Positions 16,820 through 24,316 of a stretch of 64,000 nucleotides of DNA are shown here, in pieces. The notes below the pieces were generated by a model. It did not search any database. It saw only the letters and a program-made list of their open reading frames with translations, and was not told the origin of the DNA. The DNA is taken from positions 930,001 through 994,000 of the forward strand of contig NC_009464.1 in NCBI RefSeq assembly GCF_000063445.1, in the 5' to 3' direction. Both the position numbers and the translations under genes were made by a program. Every line of letters begins with the position of its first letter. Positions within the stretch are counted from its first letter, which is position 1. The DNA is from Methanocella arvoryzae MRE50. Lineage in GTDB: Archaea > Halobacteriota > Methanocellia > Methanocellales > Methanocellaceae.

Positions 16820-17710
16820 CTATGTAACCGTGGGCTTAAGTATAGAATCAATGACATCGGACAGATTTTTCTCTAATACTCCTGCTCCTGGAATACTATT
16901 TTCATATTCTATACGGCGAATATGTGAAAGATCGAAGGGAAATTTTAAATTCTCCATTGTTTGTGGTTGAATAACTAGGATTGTATCTTTTCCGATAGTA
17001 TGTGCTATTCCAAGTTCATAGAAAACATTAGCGTTTAGATATGTCAGATCTGCAATCACGATTCTTGCTTCACAAATAGCTTTCCAGATATCTTGTATTA
17101 TAACACTATTTGTTTTTAATTCATCAGCTCTTCTGCACAAAAGACCCTTTTTCTCAACGGTAGGTTTGATTACAGATTCATATATTTTAGTTAAGTCATC
17201 TTTAAATGGCATTAGGACAAAGACCATTTTTTCATTAAGGTTGTATGACGCAGGGCCAAATATCGGATTGATTTTTATCATACTCTCAATTTTTTCCATT
17301 CTTATTTTTTCGTAGTTGATATAAAGATTAGCAATGTATTCCAAATCGCTTTTCCGTTCTTCTGCACTTTGATCGATTAGTATTTTTGGAAATGTTATCA
17401 CAATAGGATCGCTAAACCCGTATTCGGATCTTGCTTTAAATGAGACAAGATCTCCAGACAACACTTTATCCGGTTCCAAGATTGATTCGACACTACAAGC
17501 GCCCGGGTGAGGTTGTACTGCGATATATAAATTGTTTTTATCGATAATCTCTAGATAGCTTGAATTAGAGAGAATTCGAAAAATATATCTGTCTTTCTCT
17601 TGATCTACAATCGATCTAACAATGGATTCGAACTGTACTCTTAGATTTGCCACTTTTCCACTTATGTCCTCAGGCATATTGCCTGAACCCATATATAGAC
17701 CATGAATCAT
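16820..17710 (-). CDS. Protein with C-terminal nucleoside 2-deoxyribosyltransferase/TIR-like domain
   Basis: Residues 160-260 carry the fold's signature: VFVLMPF (163-169), then RRADELKTNSVIIQDIWKAI, IADLT (219-223) and NANVFYELGIAH (228-237, with Glu232 as the likely catalytic acid). Residues 1-150 match nothing I know. Related domains cleave N-glycosidic bonds in nucleotides; some act in antiviral systems that deplete NAD (for example the retron Ec86 effector RcaT). Its position beside an AIPR gene on a mobile element fits such a role, but this is inference. The TATA-like TCTATATATG inside the first codons suggests Met12 (17677) as an alternative start. Confidence 0.72.
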   Translation of the reverse strand: MIHGLYMGSGNMPEDISGKVANLRVQFESIVRSIVDQEKDRYIFRILSNSSYLEIIDKNNLYIAVQPHPGACSVESILEPDKVLSGDLVSFKARSEYGFSDPIVITFPKILIDQSAEERKSDLEYIANLYINYEKIRMEKIESMIKINPIFGPASYNLNEKMVFVLMPFKDDLTKIYESVIKPTVEKKGLLCRRADELKTNSVIIQDIWKAICEARIVIADLTYLNANVFYELGIAHTIGKDTILVIQPQTMENLKFPFDLSHIRRIEYENSIPGAGVLEKNLSDVIDSILKPTVT

Positions 17711-17814
17711 ACAAACTTAGACTATTGCTTCCCATATATTAAAGATATAGGGGATTATAATAAATTTGGTGTGATATCAATATTATAGAAAACTTTAAGT
17801 TTCTGGACAACCAT

Positions 17815-17862
17815 TATCTAATAATCAGTAAATAGGACAGACGCATACTGATTACTGATAAT
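17815..17862. repeat. Imperfect inverted repeat near the right end of the element
   Basis: TTATCTAATAATCAGTA and TACTGATTACTGATAA form two arms around a 14-15-base loop. It lies about 60 bases inside the right attachment site and could be an integrase arm site or terminator. Confidence 0.4.
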
Positions 17863-17925
17863 ATCTCCAAATTAATAGCCTAAAGTTATTAAAAATCTGA
17901 ATTTACGGTCGAATCGAGCGTTACT

Positions 17926-17970
17926 ATCCTAAGTCCTACGCCTTTGACCTGGCTTGGCAACCCCCGCGTG
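17926..17970. repeat. Displaced 5' half of tRNA-Leu (distal attachment site)
   Basis: A 45-base copy of the tRNA-Leu 5' half with two differences from 8655-8699, one in the acceptor/D-arm junction. It lacks the 3' half and is not a functional tRNA. On the minus strand, a TATA-like GAATATTTATG about 35 bases upstream (near 18004-18014) is probably the tRNA's original promoter, now stranded. Confidence 0.88.
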
Positions 17971-18184
17971 AAAAGTTGCGTACTCCCATTGATGCTTTTC
18001 CCTACATAAATATTCGCATCGGTTTTAGGTCACAAGCGATAGGCGAAGGTTTTTCGAGCCTCAAACCTGAAAATCAGGGAGGTCAAAGAGTACCGGAAAG
18101 GTCAGGAACAGAGAAAGTAGCTCTTACGCTGTTCAAAACTTATAATACACCCCCATCTAACTATTCGAATCCGACAGTTTCCCT

Positions 18185-18351
18185 GCAGGGCGCTTTAAAA
18201 CCGCCAAGCTCGCCAAGAGGCCAGGCACGCCAAGAAAATCTGGATTAGCTGTATACGGCAATCCCTTTTTAACATACTTGGCGTTCCATTAAAAATGTGT
18301 ATCTTGGCGAGCTTGGCCCCTTGGCGAGCTTGGCGGCATTTTCGACCCACA
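18185..18351. repeat. GCCAAG/CTTGGC-type intergenic repeats
   Basis: CGCCAAGCTCGCCAAGAGGCCAGG and, inverted, CTTGGCGAGCTTGG-CCCCTTGGCG form arms of a long imperfect hairpin. The right-hand copy (18303-18351) reappears at 20872-20886 plus 22773-22815, split there by the insertion sequence. Frames through it are repetitive and not genes. Confidence 0.7.
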
Positions 18352-18445
18352 CAGGGCCAATAACCAATTATCAGCATACCATTCTTCATCTGAAAAACGA
18401 AGGAGAACCAGATTTCTATTATGAATAAAAACTCGTTCTCCCAGA

Positions 18446-18551
18446 CCTCCAAACCTCCCTGACCTCCCAGCTTGAAAGTCCTCCCCGACCTCCTTTACCT
18501 CCATAACCTCGTACCTCCAGACCTCCGGTACCTCCCTGACCTCCCGGGAAC
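18446..18551. repeat. Array of GGAGGT words (minus strand)
   Basis: About ten ACCTCC/GACCTCC words spaced irregularly 8-14 bases lie directly downstream of the ABC exporter stop. On the minus strand each reads GGAGGT. They do not precede start codons. The array is part of the non-coding repeat zone. Confidence 0.6.
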
Positions 18552-18576
18552 TCTATCCTCCCAGTTTTTCCAGATA

Positions 18577-20499
18577 TCAGAACGACACATCAGGCACATT
18601 CTTTCCCTGTGCCTTAGCATCCGACGCCTTCAAGGTAGCGAACAGCCCCTCTTTGGCCACAAGCTCCTCGTAGCTGCCGATCTGCACTACACCACCATCG
18701 TCTATCACGATCACCCGGTCGGCGATCTCGGTCAGCGACATCCTATGCGAGATGATGAACGTCGTCCGCCCTTTGACCAGCTCGTCCAGCGACTCCTTCA
18801 GGTACATCTCGGTCTCAGGGTCGATCGCCGACGTCGGCTCATCCAGTATAACAATGGGTGTGTCCTTCAGGAAGGCCCGGGCGATAGAAATCCGTTGCCG
18901 CTGGCCGACTGACAACTTAGTACCACGCTCGCCGATCAGAGTATCGTAGCCCTTCGGCAGGGACATGATGAAGTCGTGGATGCGGGCCTTCTTTGCCACC
19001 CGCTCTACGTCCTCGTGCGAAGCATCCGTGCGGCCGTACTTGATGTTATTCTCCACTGTATCGTTGAACAGGAAGATGTCCTGGGACACGATGCTGATCT
19101 GCTGCCTCAGCCACGCATGGTCCAGTTCGGCTAAAGAACGGCCGTCTAACCTGATTACCCCGGACTGGGGCTGGTACAGCTTCAGCAGCAGGCTCACCAG
19201 CGTCGTCTTCCCGGCGCCGCTGTGCCCGACGATGGCGACGGTCTCGCCTTTCTTCACCTCGAAGCTGATGTTGTTCAGCACTTTCTGGTCGGGCGCGTAA
19301 GAGAAAGTCACGTTCTCGAACCGCACGTCTCCCCGGACGGAGTCGGGCTTCACACCGCCGTTGCCCCACTCGAACTCCGGCATGACGCCGAACATCTCTT
19401 TCAGTCTGTCCATGGAGGCGAAGGCCGGCTGGAAGGACATATACGTGTAGAACAGCGTGTTGACCGCCCCGGAAAGGAAGACCAGGTAAGAGATGAAGGC
19501 GACGAAGTCTCCGATCGTCATCCTGCCCGCCTGGATTTCGCCTGCCCCGACCAGCATGATGATCAGCACCAGGGCGAACATCGTGCCCCTCATCAGGGAC
19601 ATGGCGAAGGAGATGAGGACCGACCTGCTGATCCTCGCCCGGATGACGTCCCTCAATTTAACCGATACCTTGCCTACCTCAGTCTTTTCGGTCGCGTAGG
19701 ACTTAACCAGCTCTACACCCGAGATCGCCTCCTGCATGTTCCGGGACACCTCGGCGCTGGACTCCCTTTCCCTGTAGCTGAGCGCCCTGATCCTGCCTGA
19801 GACGAGGTACCGGATGGCGAGGTACGCCGGTATGGTAGCCGCTATTACCACTGCTAGCCGCAGGTTGAGAGACATGAGGATCGCTATGCCGAAGAGGATG
19901 TAGAAGGCGCTGGAGATGATCTGCGTCACCGCATCGGAGAACAGGTACTGCATCAGGTTTACGTCATCCGAAACCCTGGACATGAGGTACCCTGTCTGCT
20001 TGTCTTTGATGTAGGCCATCGGGAACCGGAGCACGTGGTCGAAGAGGCTGGTCTGCAGGTTAAAAGTCAGCTCCTGCTGGTACACCGTTGTAAGATAGAC
20101 GGCCAGAGTGCTGAGCAGCCCGAAGATGACGGCCGCGATAATCATGACCGCTGCCACGTATTCGATCGAGCCGGACAGTTGAATGATGTCAGGGATTAGA
20201 GATCCCAGCCCGAGCCACGTGAGGGCACTTTCGATGCCCCCGTAGCCGGTCTTCAGGATCACGAAGTCGATGAACACCTTGCCCGTCAGCGGCAGCAGGG
20301 CTTTGAGGCCGGTGGTGAGCATGACCAGGAAGAGGCTGATGGCACCGATCTTCCACACGGGCCTGACGAACTGCCAGAAGAACTTCAGGTCCCCGGGCTT
20401 GAATTTCGCCTTCTGCGGCGGCGCTGCGCGTATGATCGTAACAATTTCTTCTCTTGCTTTCCGAAGTTTGCTGAGGATAGCTTCTGCCTGCCTAAACAT
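18577..20499 (-). CDS. ABC exporter, fused permease and ATPase
   Basis: The 640-residue half-transporter has six predicted membrane helices between residues 50 and 330. The ATPase follows: Walker A GHSGAGKTT, Q-loop VSQDIFLF, signature LSVGQRQR, Walker B VILDEPTSA and switch His in IISHR. It matches the MsbA/multidrug exporter type that acts as a homodimer in the cell membrane. Substrate is unknown (lipid, drug or peptide). It stands alone between repeat regions. Confidence 0.93.
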   Translation of the reverse strand: MFRQAEAILSKLRKAREEIVTIIRAAPPQKAKFKPGDLKFFWQFVRPVWKIGAISLFLVMLTTGLKALLPLTGKVFIDFVILKTGYGGIESALTWLGLGSLIPDIIQLSGSIEYVAAVMIIAAVIFGLLSTLAVYLTTVYQQELTFNLQTSLFDHVLRFPMAYIKDKQTGYLMSRVSDDVNLMQYLFSDAVTQIISSAFYILFGIAILMSLNLRLAVVIAATIPAYLAIRYLVSGRIRALSYRERESSAEVSRNMQEAISGVELVKSYATEKTEVGKVSVKLRDVIRARISRSVLISFAMSLMRGTMFALVLIIMLVGAGEIQAGRMTIGDFVAFISYLVFLSGAVNTLFYTYMSFQPAFASMDRLKEMFGVMPEFEWGNGGVKPDSVRGDVRFENVTFSYAPDQKVLNNISFEVKKGETVAIVGHSGAGKTTLVSLLLKLYQPQSGVIRLDGRSLAELDHAWLRQQISIVSQDIFLFNDTVENNIKYGRTDASHEDVERVAKKARIHDFIMSLPKGYDTLIGERGTKLSVGQRQRISIARAFLKDTPIVILDEPTSAIDPETEMYLKESLDELVKGRTTFIISHRMSLTEIADRVIVIDDGGVVQIGSYEELVAKEGLFATLKASDAKAQGKNVPDVSF

Positions 20500-20886
20500 G
20501 TGCCTAAAATAACCTGCCTGTAATGCCTCAATAGTATGAAATAGTCGACGACGCTCTCGATATCACATCACGTTAGGAGGCCATAGTAAAATAGCTGTGG
20601 CTAAAGATCAACGGCTTACTGGGGCAGATATGACAATAAAAAGTGCCTGATGAAAATGTGTCATCGGCCAAAATTGAGATGTACTCGGCCCCAGGAGGCC
20701 TCGATTTTAAATCGCAAAGAGTCAGATGATGATCGGAGCCTTGATCAGGCATAAGTGATGAATAAATGGCAGTTCTCAGTTTCTGCGATTGTAAAGCCGC
20801 CAAGCACGCCAAGGAGCCAAGCACGCCAAGCAATATTTTTTGTGATCGGCGTGGTTACGATCGAAAATTAGCTCTTGGCGAGCTTG
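20500..20886. other. Intergenic repeat region left of the insertion sequence
   Basis: It contains the minus-strand promoter of the ABC exporter and a GCCAAG repeat block (20794-20841) whose inverted partner CTTGGCGAGCTTG (20874-20886) is interrupted by the insertion sequence. No gene is supported. Confidence 0.55.
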
Positions 20887-21216
20887 CAGGCTGTCTCATA
20901 ATTCATTGTGGTTGCCTGTTAAGATAATACGCTACCCAAAAGTACACTTCGATCTCGCCAGGATGTACGCCTTTTGAACGCCTGCCATGGCAGGCGTTCT
21001 CGAAGGCGTTCCATACACGATCGCTGCGCTGTGCGTTCTCTGATTGTCCGGGTTCGGTGAGACAGCAACACGATCGCTGCGCTGTGCTGGGACACAGATT
21101 TACAGTATCCCCGTGTTTGTGGTGTTGGTGGTTGGGTTGCTGGTGGTTTGGGGGGTGGAGTAAAGTGAGGTATTTGTGTGGGGGCGGGGTTATCTCATGG
21201 TTTGTGGTAATAACGT

Positions 21217-22338
21217 ATGAGACAGCCTCTTCCGCCCTCAGATGTGAATCATAAGTGTGTTGGTTTAAAGTCTTTATCTCGGGTGTTTAATGCATACTTC
21301 CAGTTCAGTAGGGCTGGTTGGTATTTCCTCCTATTGATCTGGTGTGCGTTGGAGAAGACTAGTATGGAGGATTTGTCTGAAAAATTGTTTTTCAGCAGCG
21401 ATCAACTCTTTGTATTCTTGGGGCGGATGAGTATTGAAGAGATCACTTGCGGGGTGAACCTGCTTCTGTATCATTCTTTCAAGTTGTTATGGAAAAGAGC
21501 GGTTCAGTATTGTCCGGATATCGTGGATTCACCGGTCCTCTTGGCTATTGATACTACGGATAAACGGTATTATGGAGTCGATAATGAATATGTGCATCGT
21601 ACTTTGAAGATGGAGGGGCGGAAGAAGAAACGGGTTAGTGTTCTCCGGTATGCCTCGATCAGTATCGTGGCGAAGAACTTTAAATTCACTTTGGGGGTTA
21701 CGCCTAAAAAGAGGGATGAACCCCTGGACCGGGTGGTGGAACGACTTTTAAAGTTGGTCCCGGAGGAACTCAGTGTTTTCGCAGTGCTCATGGATAAAGG
21801 ATTCTACCTGAGCAGTGTTATGAAAACAGTGGACAAGCAGGGTTACAAGTACATTATACCGGTGAAACAGTATGGTAGCATGTCCCTCCTGTACCGGTTG
21901 TTAGAGCTTACCGGAGTGTCTCATTGGAAGTACACGATGCGTGGTGGGGAGTCTTTGGAGTACACGTATGACGTGTACCTCGAGGATCTTGGAATTGAAG
22001 CGTACTGTGGCTTCGCTACCAACCTCCCGGTAACCAGGATGAGTTTCACAATTCTTGCTGAAGCGTACACTAACCGTTGGAATATCGAGAACGGGTATAA
22101 AGAGACTAAGGAGTACACGATAAAAACAAACAGTCGGAATCACGGTTACCGCACCTTAGTATTCGGTTTAAGCCACCTAATCCTGAACCTGCACGGCATC
22201 ATGAAAAAGACACATCAAAAAGCAAAGATCACTGTTAACCAGATGAAAAACATGCTGAAACAATTTTTGGAAAGAATTTTACAACTACCTAAGAGACCAG
22301 ACAACATGATCTCAAAACACCTAAAAGTTGCCTGGTAA
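21217..22338 (+). CDS. DDE transposase (ISH3/IS4-like)
   Basis: The 373-residue protein carries the DDE triad in its expected settings: AIDTTDKRYYG (first Asp), VLMDKGFYLS (second Asp) and AYTNRWNIENGYKETKEY (Glu of the Y-x-x-R-W-x-I-E motif). It appears full length and undamaged. The ATG overlaps an internal copy of the terminal repeat (TATGAGACAGCCT, 21215-21227), so the true start may lie further in. The gene is the only one in the element. Confidence 0.92.
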   Translation: MRQPLPPSDVNHKCVGLKSLSRVFNAYFQFSRAGWYFLLLIWCALEKTSMEDLSEKLFFSSDQLFVFLGRMSIEEITCGVNLLLYHSFKLLWKRAVQYCPDIVDSPVLLAIDTTDKRYYGVDNEYVHRTLKMEGRKKKRVSVLRYASISIVAKNFKFTLGVTPKKRDEPLDRVVERLLKLVPEELSVFAVLMDKGFYLSSVMKTVDKQGYKYIIPVKQYGSMSLLYRLLELTGVSHWKYTMRGGESLEYTYDVYLEDLGIEAYCGFATNLPVTRMSFTILAEAYTNRWNIENGYKETKEYTIKTNSRNHGYRTLVFGLSHLILNLHGIMKKTHQKAKITVNQMKNMLKQFLERILQLPKRPDNMISKHLKVAW

Positions 22339-22339
22339 C

Positions 22340-22754
22340 AGCCAACCGGATAGCTCAGGCTATCAACAAAAACCTATTAAACCCCCAATTTTTAACACCG
22401 ACTCGTAAATAAGCCCGCCCCCGGATAAGCACACCAATCCCACCCCACACAAACCACACCCACCCAACCACCACCACACACCACGTGGATACTGGATTTA
22501 ACAGATTGTACAGATTGCACAGATGAATACAATAGATAAAACGGTAATGAGTGTCTTTACCAGTCTGATTCAACAATCATCTGTCTAATCTGTATCATCT
22601 GTACAATCTGTGTCCGAGCACAGCGCAGCGATCGTCATCGCATCGCCCGCATCGGACGCCTGCCGTGGCAGGCGTCCTGGCGGGCGAACATAGAGTATAA
22701 GATCATACTGTTTCTCTAATAAGGATAATTAGTTCCTTATTGTATAGTGAAAAC
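22340..22754. repeat. C-rich tract and inverted ACAGAT/ATCTGT repeats inside the insertion sequence
   Basis: A C/A-rich tract (22400-22484) mirrors the G/T-rich tract at 21112-21192 in inverted orientation. ACAGATTGTACAGATTGC (22500-22517) faces an inverted CTGTACAATCTGTG near 22599. The palindrome GGACGCCTGCCGTGGCAGGCGTCC lies near 22656-22679. No coding capacity. Confidence 0.55.
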
Positions 22755-22824
22755 GAATTATGAGACAGCCTGCTTGGCCCCTTGGCGGGCTTGGCGGTAT
22801 TTTCGACCTATACAGGGCCAACTT

Positions 22825-23544
22825 TCAATTTTTTACAGCCACCCACCCGCAGTACAGGAAAGCTGTAAAGAACCGGGACGGCTTCTCGAACCCGGCCTGG
22901 TCGAGCAGTTCGTAGATTCTGCCCTCGGGCACGAAGTGGAGGCGCTTCAGGATCTGGCCACTGAAGCCCTCGTCCACGAGCTTCGGGTCGGCGCCTTTTG
23001 TCTTGACGTAAGTTCTCCATGCATCGACTGTCCGCCAGAATTCCTCGCTTTTCGGTTCGCCGGTGTCGTCGACTAAGATGAGGGGGGCGCCGCGTTTCAG
23101 ATGCCGGCTGATGCTCTGGAGCAGCCGTAGCTTGGAACCGTCGTCGGGCAGGAAGTGCATAACCAGGATGCAGGTAGCCCCATCGTACAGGCAGCTTTCA
23201 GGTAGATCATCGCAATAGCCATTGACAAGCTCGACACGCTCTGACAGCCCCTTTTCGGCGATCTTTTTTCCGGATATGGCCAGCATCTCAGCGGATGGAT
23301 CTACGCCAGTAAAATGCCAGCCACTGGACTTCTGACCGAAGGTGCAGATCTCCATGCCAGTGCCGGCGCCGACGATCAATATGCCGGCAGTTTCACCCGC
23401 AATAGAGCGAAGGCTGGCGTGGGCCATGTCGAACAGCGGCTCATAGGCAGCTGTGAACAGCCTTATCGAGTCGTCGTACTGGTTGTGTGCCACGGGCGGG
23501 TTGTGATCGAAATTGGATGCTGCCAGCACCTTCTCGTCGGTCAT
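22825..23544 (-). CDS. Class I SAM-dependent methyltransferase
   Basis: The 239-residue Rossmann-fold protein has motif I ILIVGAGTGMEICTF, an acidic FTGVDPSAEML strand and TCILVMHFLPDD at motif IV. It resembles small-molecule methyltransferases; substrate is not recognisable. It is divergent from the TetR regulator, whose operator lies about 90 bases from its start, so it may belong to the same regulon. Confidence 0.9.
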   Translation of the reverse strand: MTDEKVLAASNFDHNPPVAHNQYDDSIRLFTAAYEPLFDMAHASLRSIAGETAGILIVGAGTGMEICTFGQKSSGWHFTGVDPSAEMLAISGKKIAEKGLSERVELVNGYCDDLPESCLYDGATCILVMHFLPDDGSKLRLLQSISRHLKRGAPLILVDDTGEPKSEEFWRTVDAWRTYVKTKGADPKLVDEGFSGQILKRLHFVPEGRIYELLDQAGFEKPSRFFTAFLYCGWVAVKN

Positions 23545-23633
23545 ATTATCTGAACCCAGGTATTTACCCGGTAGTATAGATAAGTACCGATGCAGCAGCC
23601 CTTGTGGAAAAACTTATATGCTTCCAAAACCAA

Positions 23634-23647
23634 TGACTGACCAGTCA
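23634..23647. promoter_or_regulatory. TetR operator upstream of the regulator gene
   Basis: TGACTG-AC-CAGTCA is an inverted repeat between the TATA-like ACTTATATG (23612-23620) and the tetR start. The same half-sites recur before the downstream reductase gene. Confidence 0.65.
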
Positions 23648-23665
23648 CTCCAAGGGAGAACTGGC

Positions 23666-24247
23666 ATGTCAGACAGCGCACACGAGAAAAGAGAGGCGAT
23701 CATTAATGCGGCGCTCAAGCTCTTTACTGAAAGGGGCTTCGACAATACGCCGACGGCGCTGATCTCGCAGGAAGCGGGAGTCGCCACTGGCACGCTGTTC
23801 AGGTATTATCCCACAAAGGAGGAGCTGATCAACAGCACGTACATCATCGCCAAGAATCGCTTTGCGGCGGCGATGGCCAGAGGCCTGGAGGAAGAAACGA
23901 CCCTTGAGGCCAGGCTGCGCCGCATATGGGGTAACACTATTCGCTGGGGACTGGAGAGCCCGCAGGAATTGCTGTTTCTGGAGCAGTTTTTATCCTCCCC
24001 GTACATTACGAAGATTACGGAAGAGGAGGCGATGAAGAAGTTCGCGTTCCTGACCGAGCTGATAGAAGAGGGCATAGCTGAAGGTAAGCTGCGGGACATC
24101 CACCGGGGGCTGATCTTCGACATGCTATTCAGCGCTAACAGGGCAGTGATCAAGAAGATCCTGACGCACGGGATGCAGGACCAGACGGACATGCTGATAG
24201 AAGGCTCTTTCGAGCTTGTCTGGAGTGGCTTATCGAAATCGCAGTGA
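23666..24247 (+). CDS. TetR-family transcriptional regulator
   Basis: The N-terminal helix-turn-helix is canonical: REAIINAALKLFTERGFDNTPTALISQEAGVATGTLFRYYPTKEEL-type sequence over residues 8-55. The all-helical ligand domain follows. ATG 23666 is chosen because GGGAGAA lies just upstream and the product starts at the usual distance from the first helix. Matched operators before this gene and the next suggest it represses both, releasing on binding an unknown small molecule. Confidence 0.93.
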   Translation: MSDSAHEKREAIINAALKLFTERGFDNTPTALISQEAGVATGTLFRYYPTKEELINSTYIIAKNRFAAAMARGLEEETTLEARLRRIWGNTIRWGLESPQELLFLEQFLSSPYITKITEEEAMKKFAFLTELIEEGIAEGKLRDIHRGLIFDMLFSANRAVIKKILTHGMQDQTDMLIEGSFELVWSGLSKSQ

Positions 24248-24267
24248 CTTAATTAGTTTATCCGGCT

Positions 24268-24285
24268 ACTGACTGATTAGTCAGT
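24268..24285. promoter_or_regulatory. TetR operator upstream of the aldo/keto reductase gene
   Basis: ACTGACT-GATT-AGTCAGT is a perfect 7-bp inverted repeat. Its core TGACTGATTAGTCA matches the site at 23634-23647 in 12 of 14 positions. Confidence 0.7.
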
Positions 24286-24316
24286 TCGCCGGCAGCAGAT
24301 ATACGGAGGAAAACAG

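Larger units (their letters stand above)
8655..17970. mobile_element. Integrated plasmid- or virus-like element in tRNA-Leu, about 9.3 kb
   Basis: 45-bp direct repeats at 8655-8699 and 17926-17970 bound the element, with a tyrosine integrase as its first gene. Inside are a prim-pol/SF3 helicase, an AIPR protein, a PD-(D/E)XK-like protein, an NDT/TIR-like protein and a broken DUF2971 gene. Base composition falls visibly between 9.7-13.4 kb and 16.0-17.9 kb. No capsid, portal, terminase or packaging gene is recognisable, so an integrative plasmid is more likely than a provirus. The integrase gene is intact, unlike SSV-type elements that split it on integration. Confidence 0.88.
20887..22772. 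mobile_element. ISH3/IS4-like insertion sequence, 1886 bp
   Basis: Perfect 18-bp terminal inverted repeats (CAGGCTGTCTCATAATTC) lie at 20887-20904 and 22755-22772. CTTG flanks both ends (20883-20886, 22773-22776) as a 4-bp target duplication; GCTTG (5 bp) is equally compatible. The uninterrupted paralogous repeat at 18303-18351 shows the empty site. Inside are one transposase gene, a G-rich and an inverted C-rich tract on its two sides, and palindromes containing CGCCTGCC(A/G)TGGCAGGCG near both ends. Confidence 0.85.

Noticed and set aside
17976-18452. Two open frames of 85-90 codons on either strand
   Set aside because: They run through GCCAAG repeats, have low-complexity translations and lack ribosome-binding sites.
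20573-20833. An 86-codon minus-strand frame
   Set aside because: Its first third is repeat sequence and nothing in the translation resembles a family.
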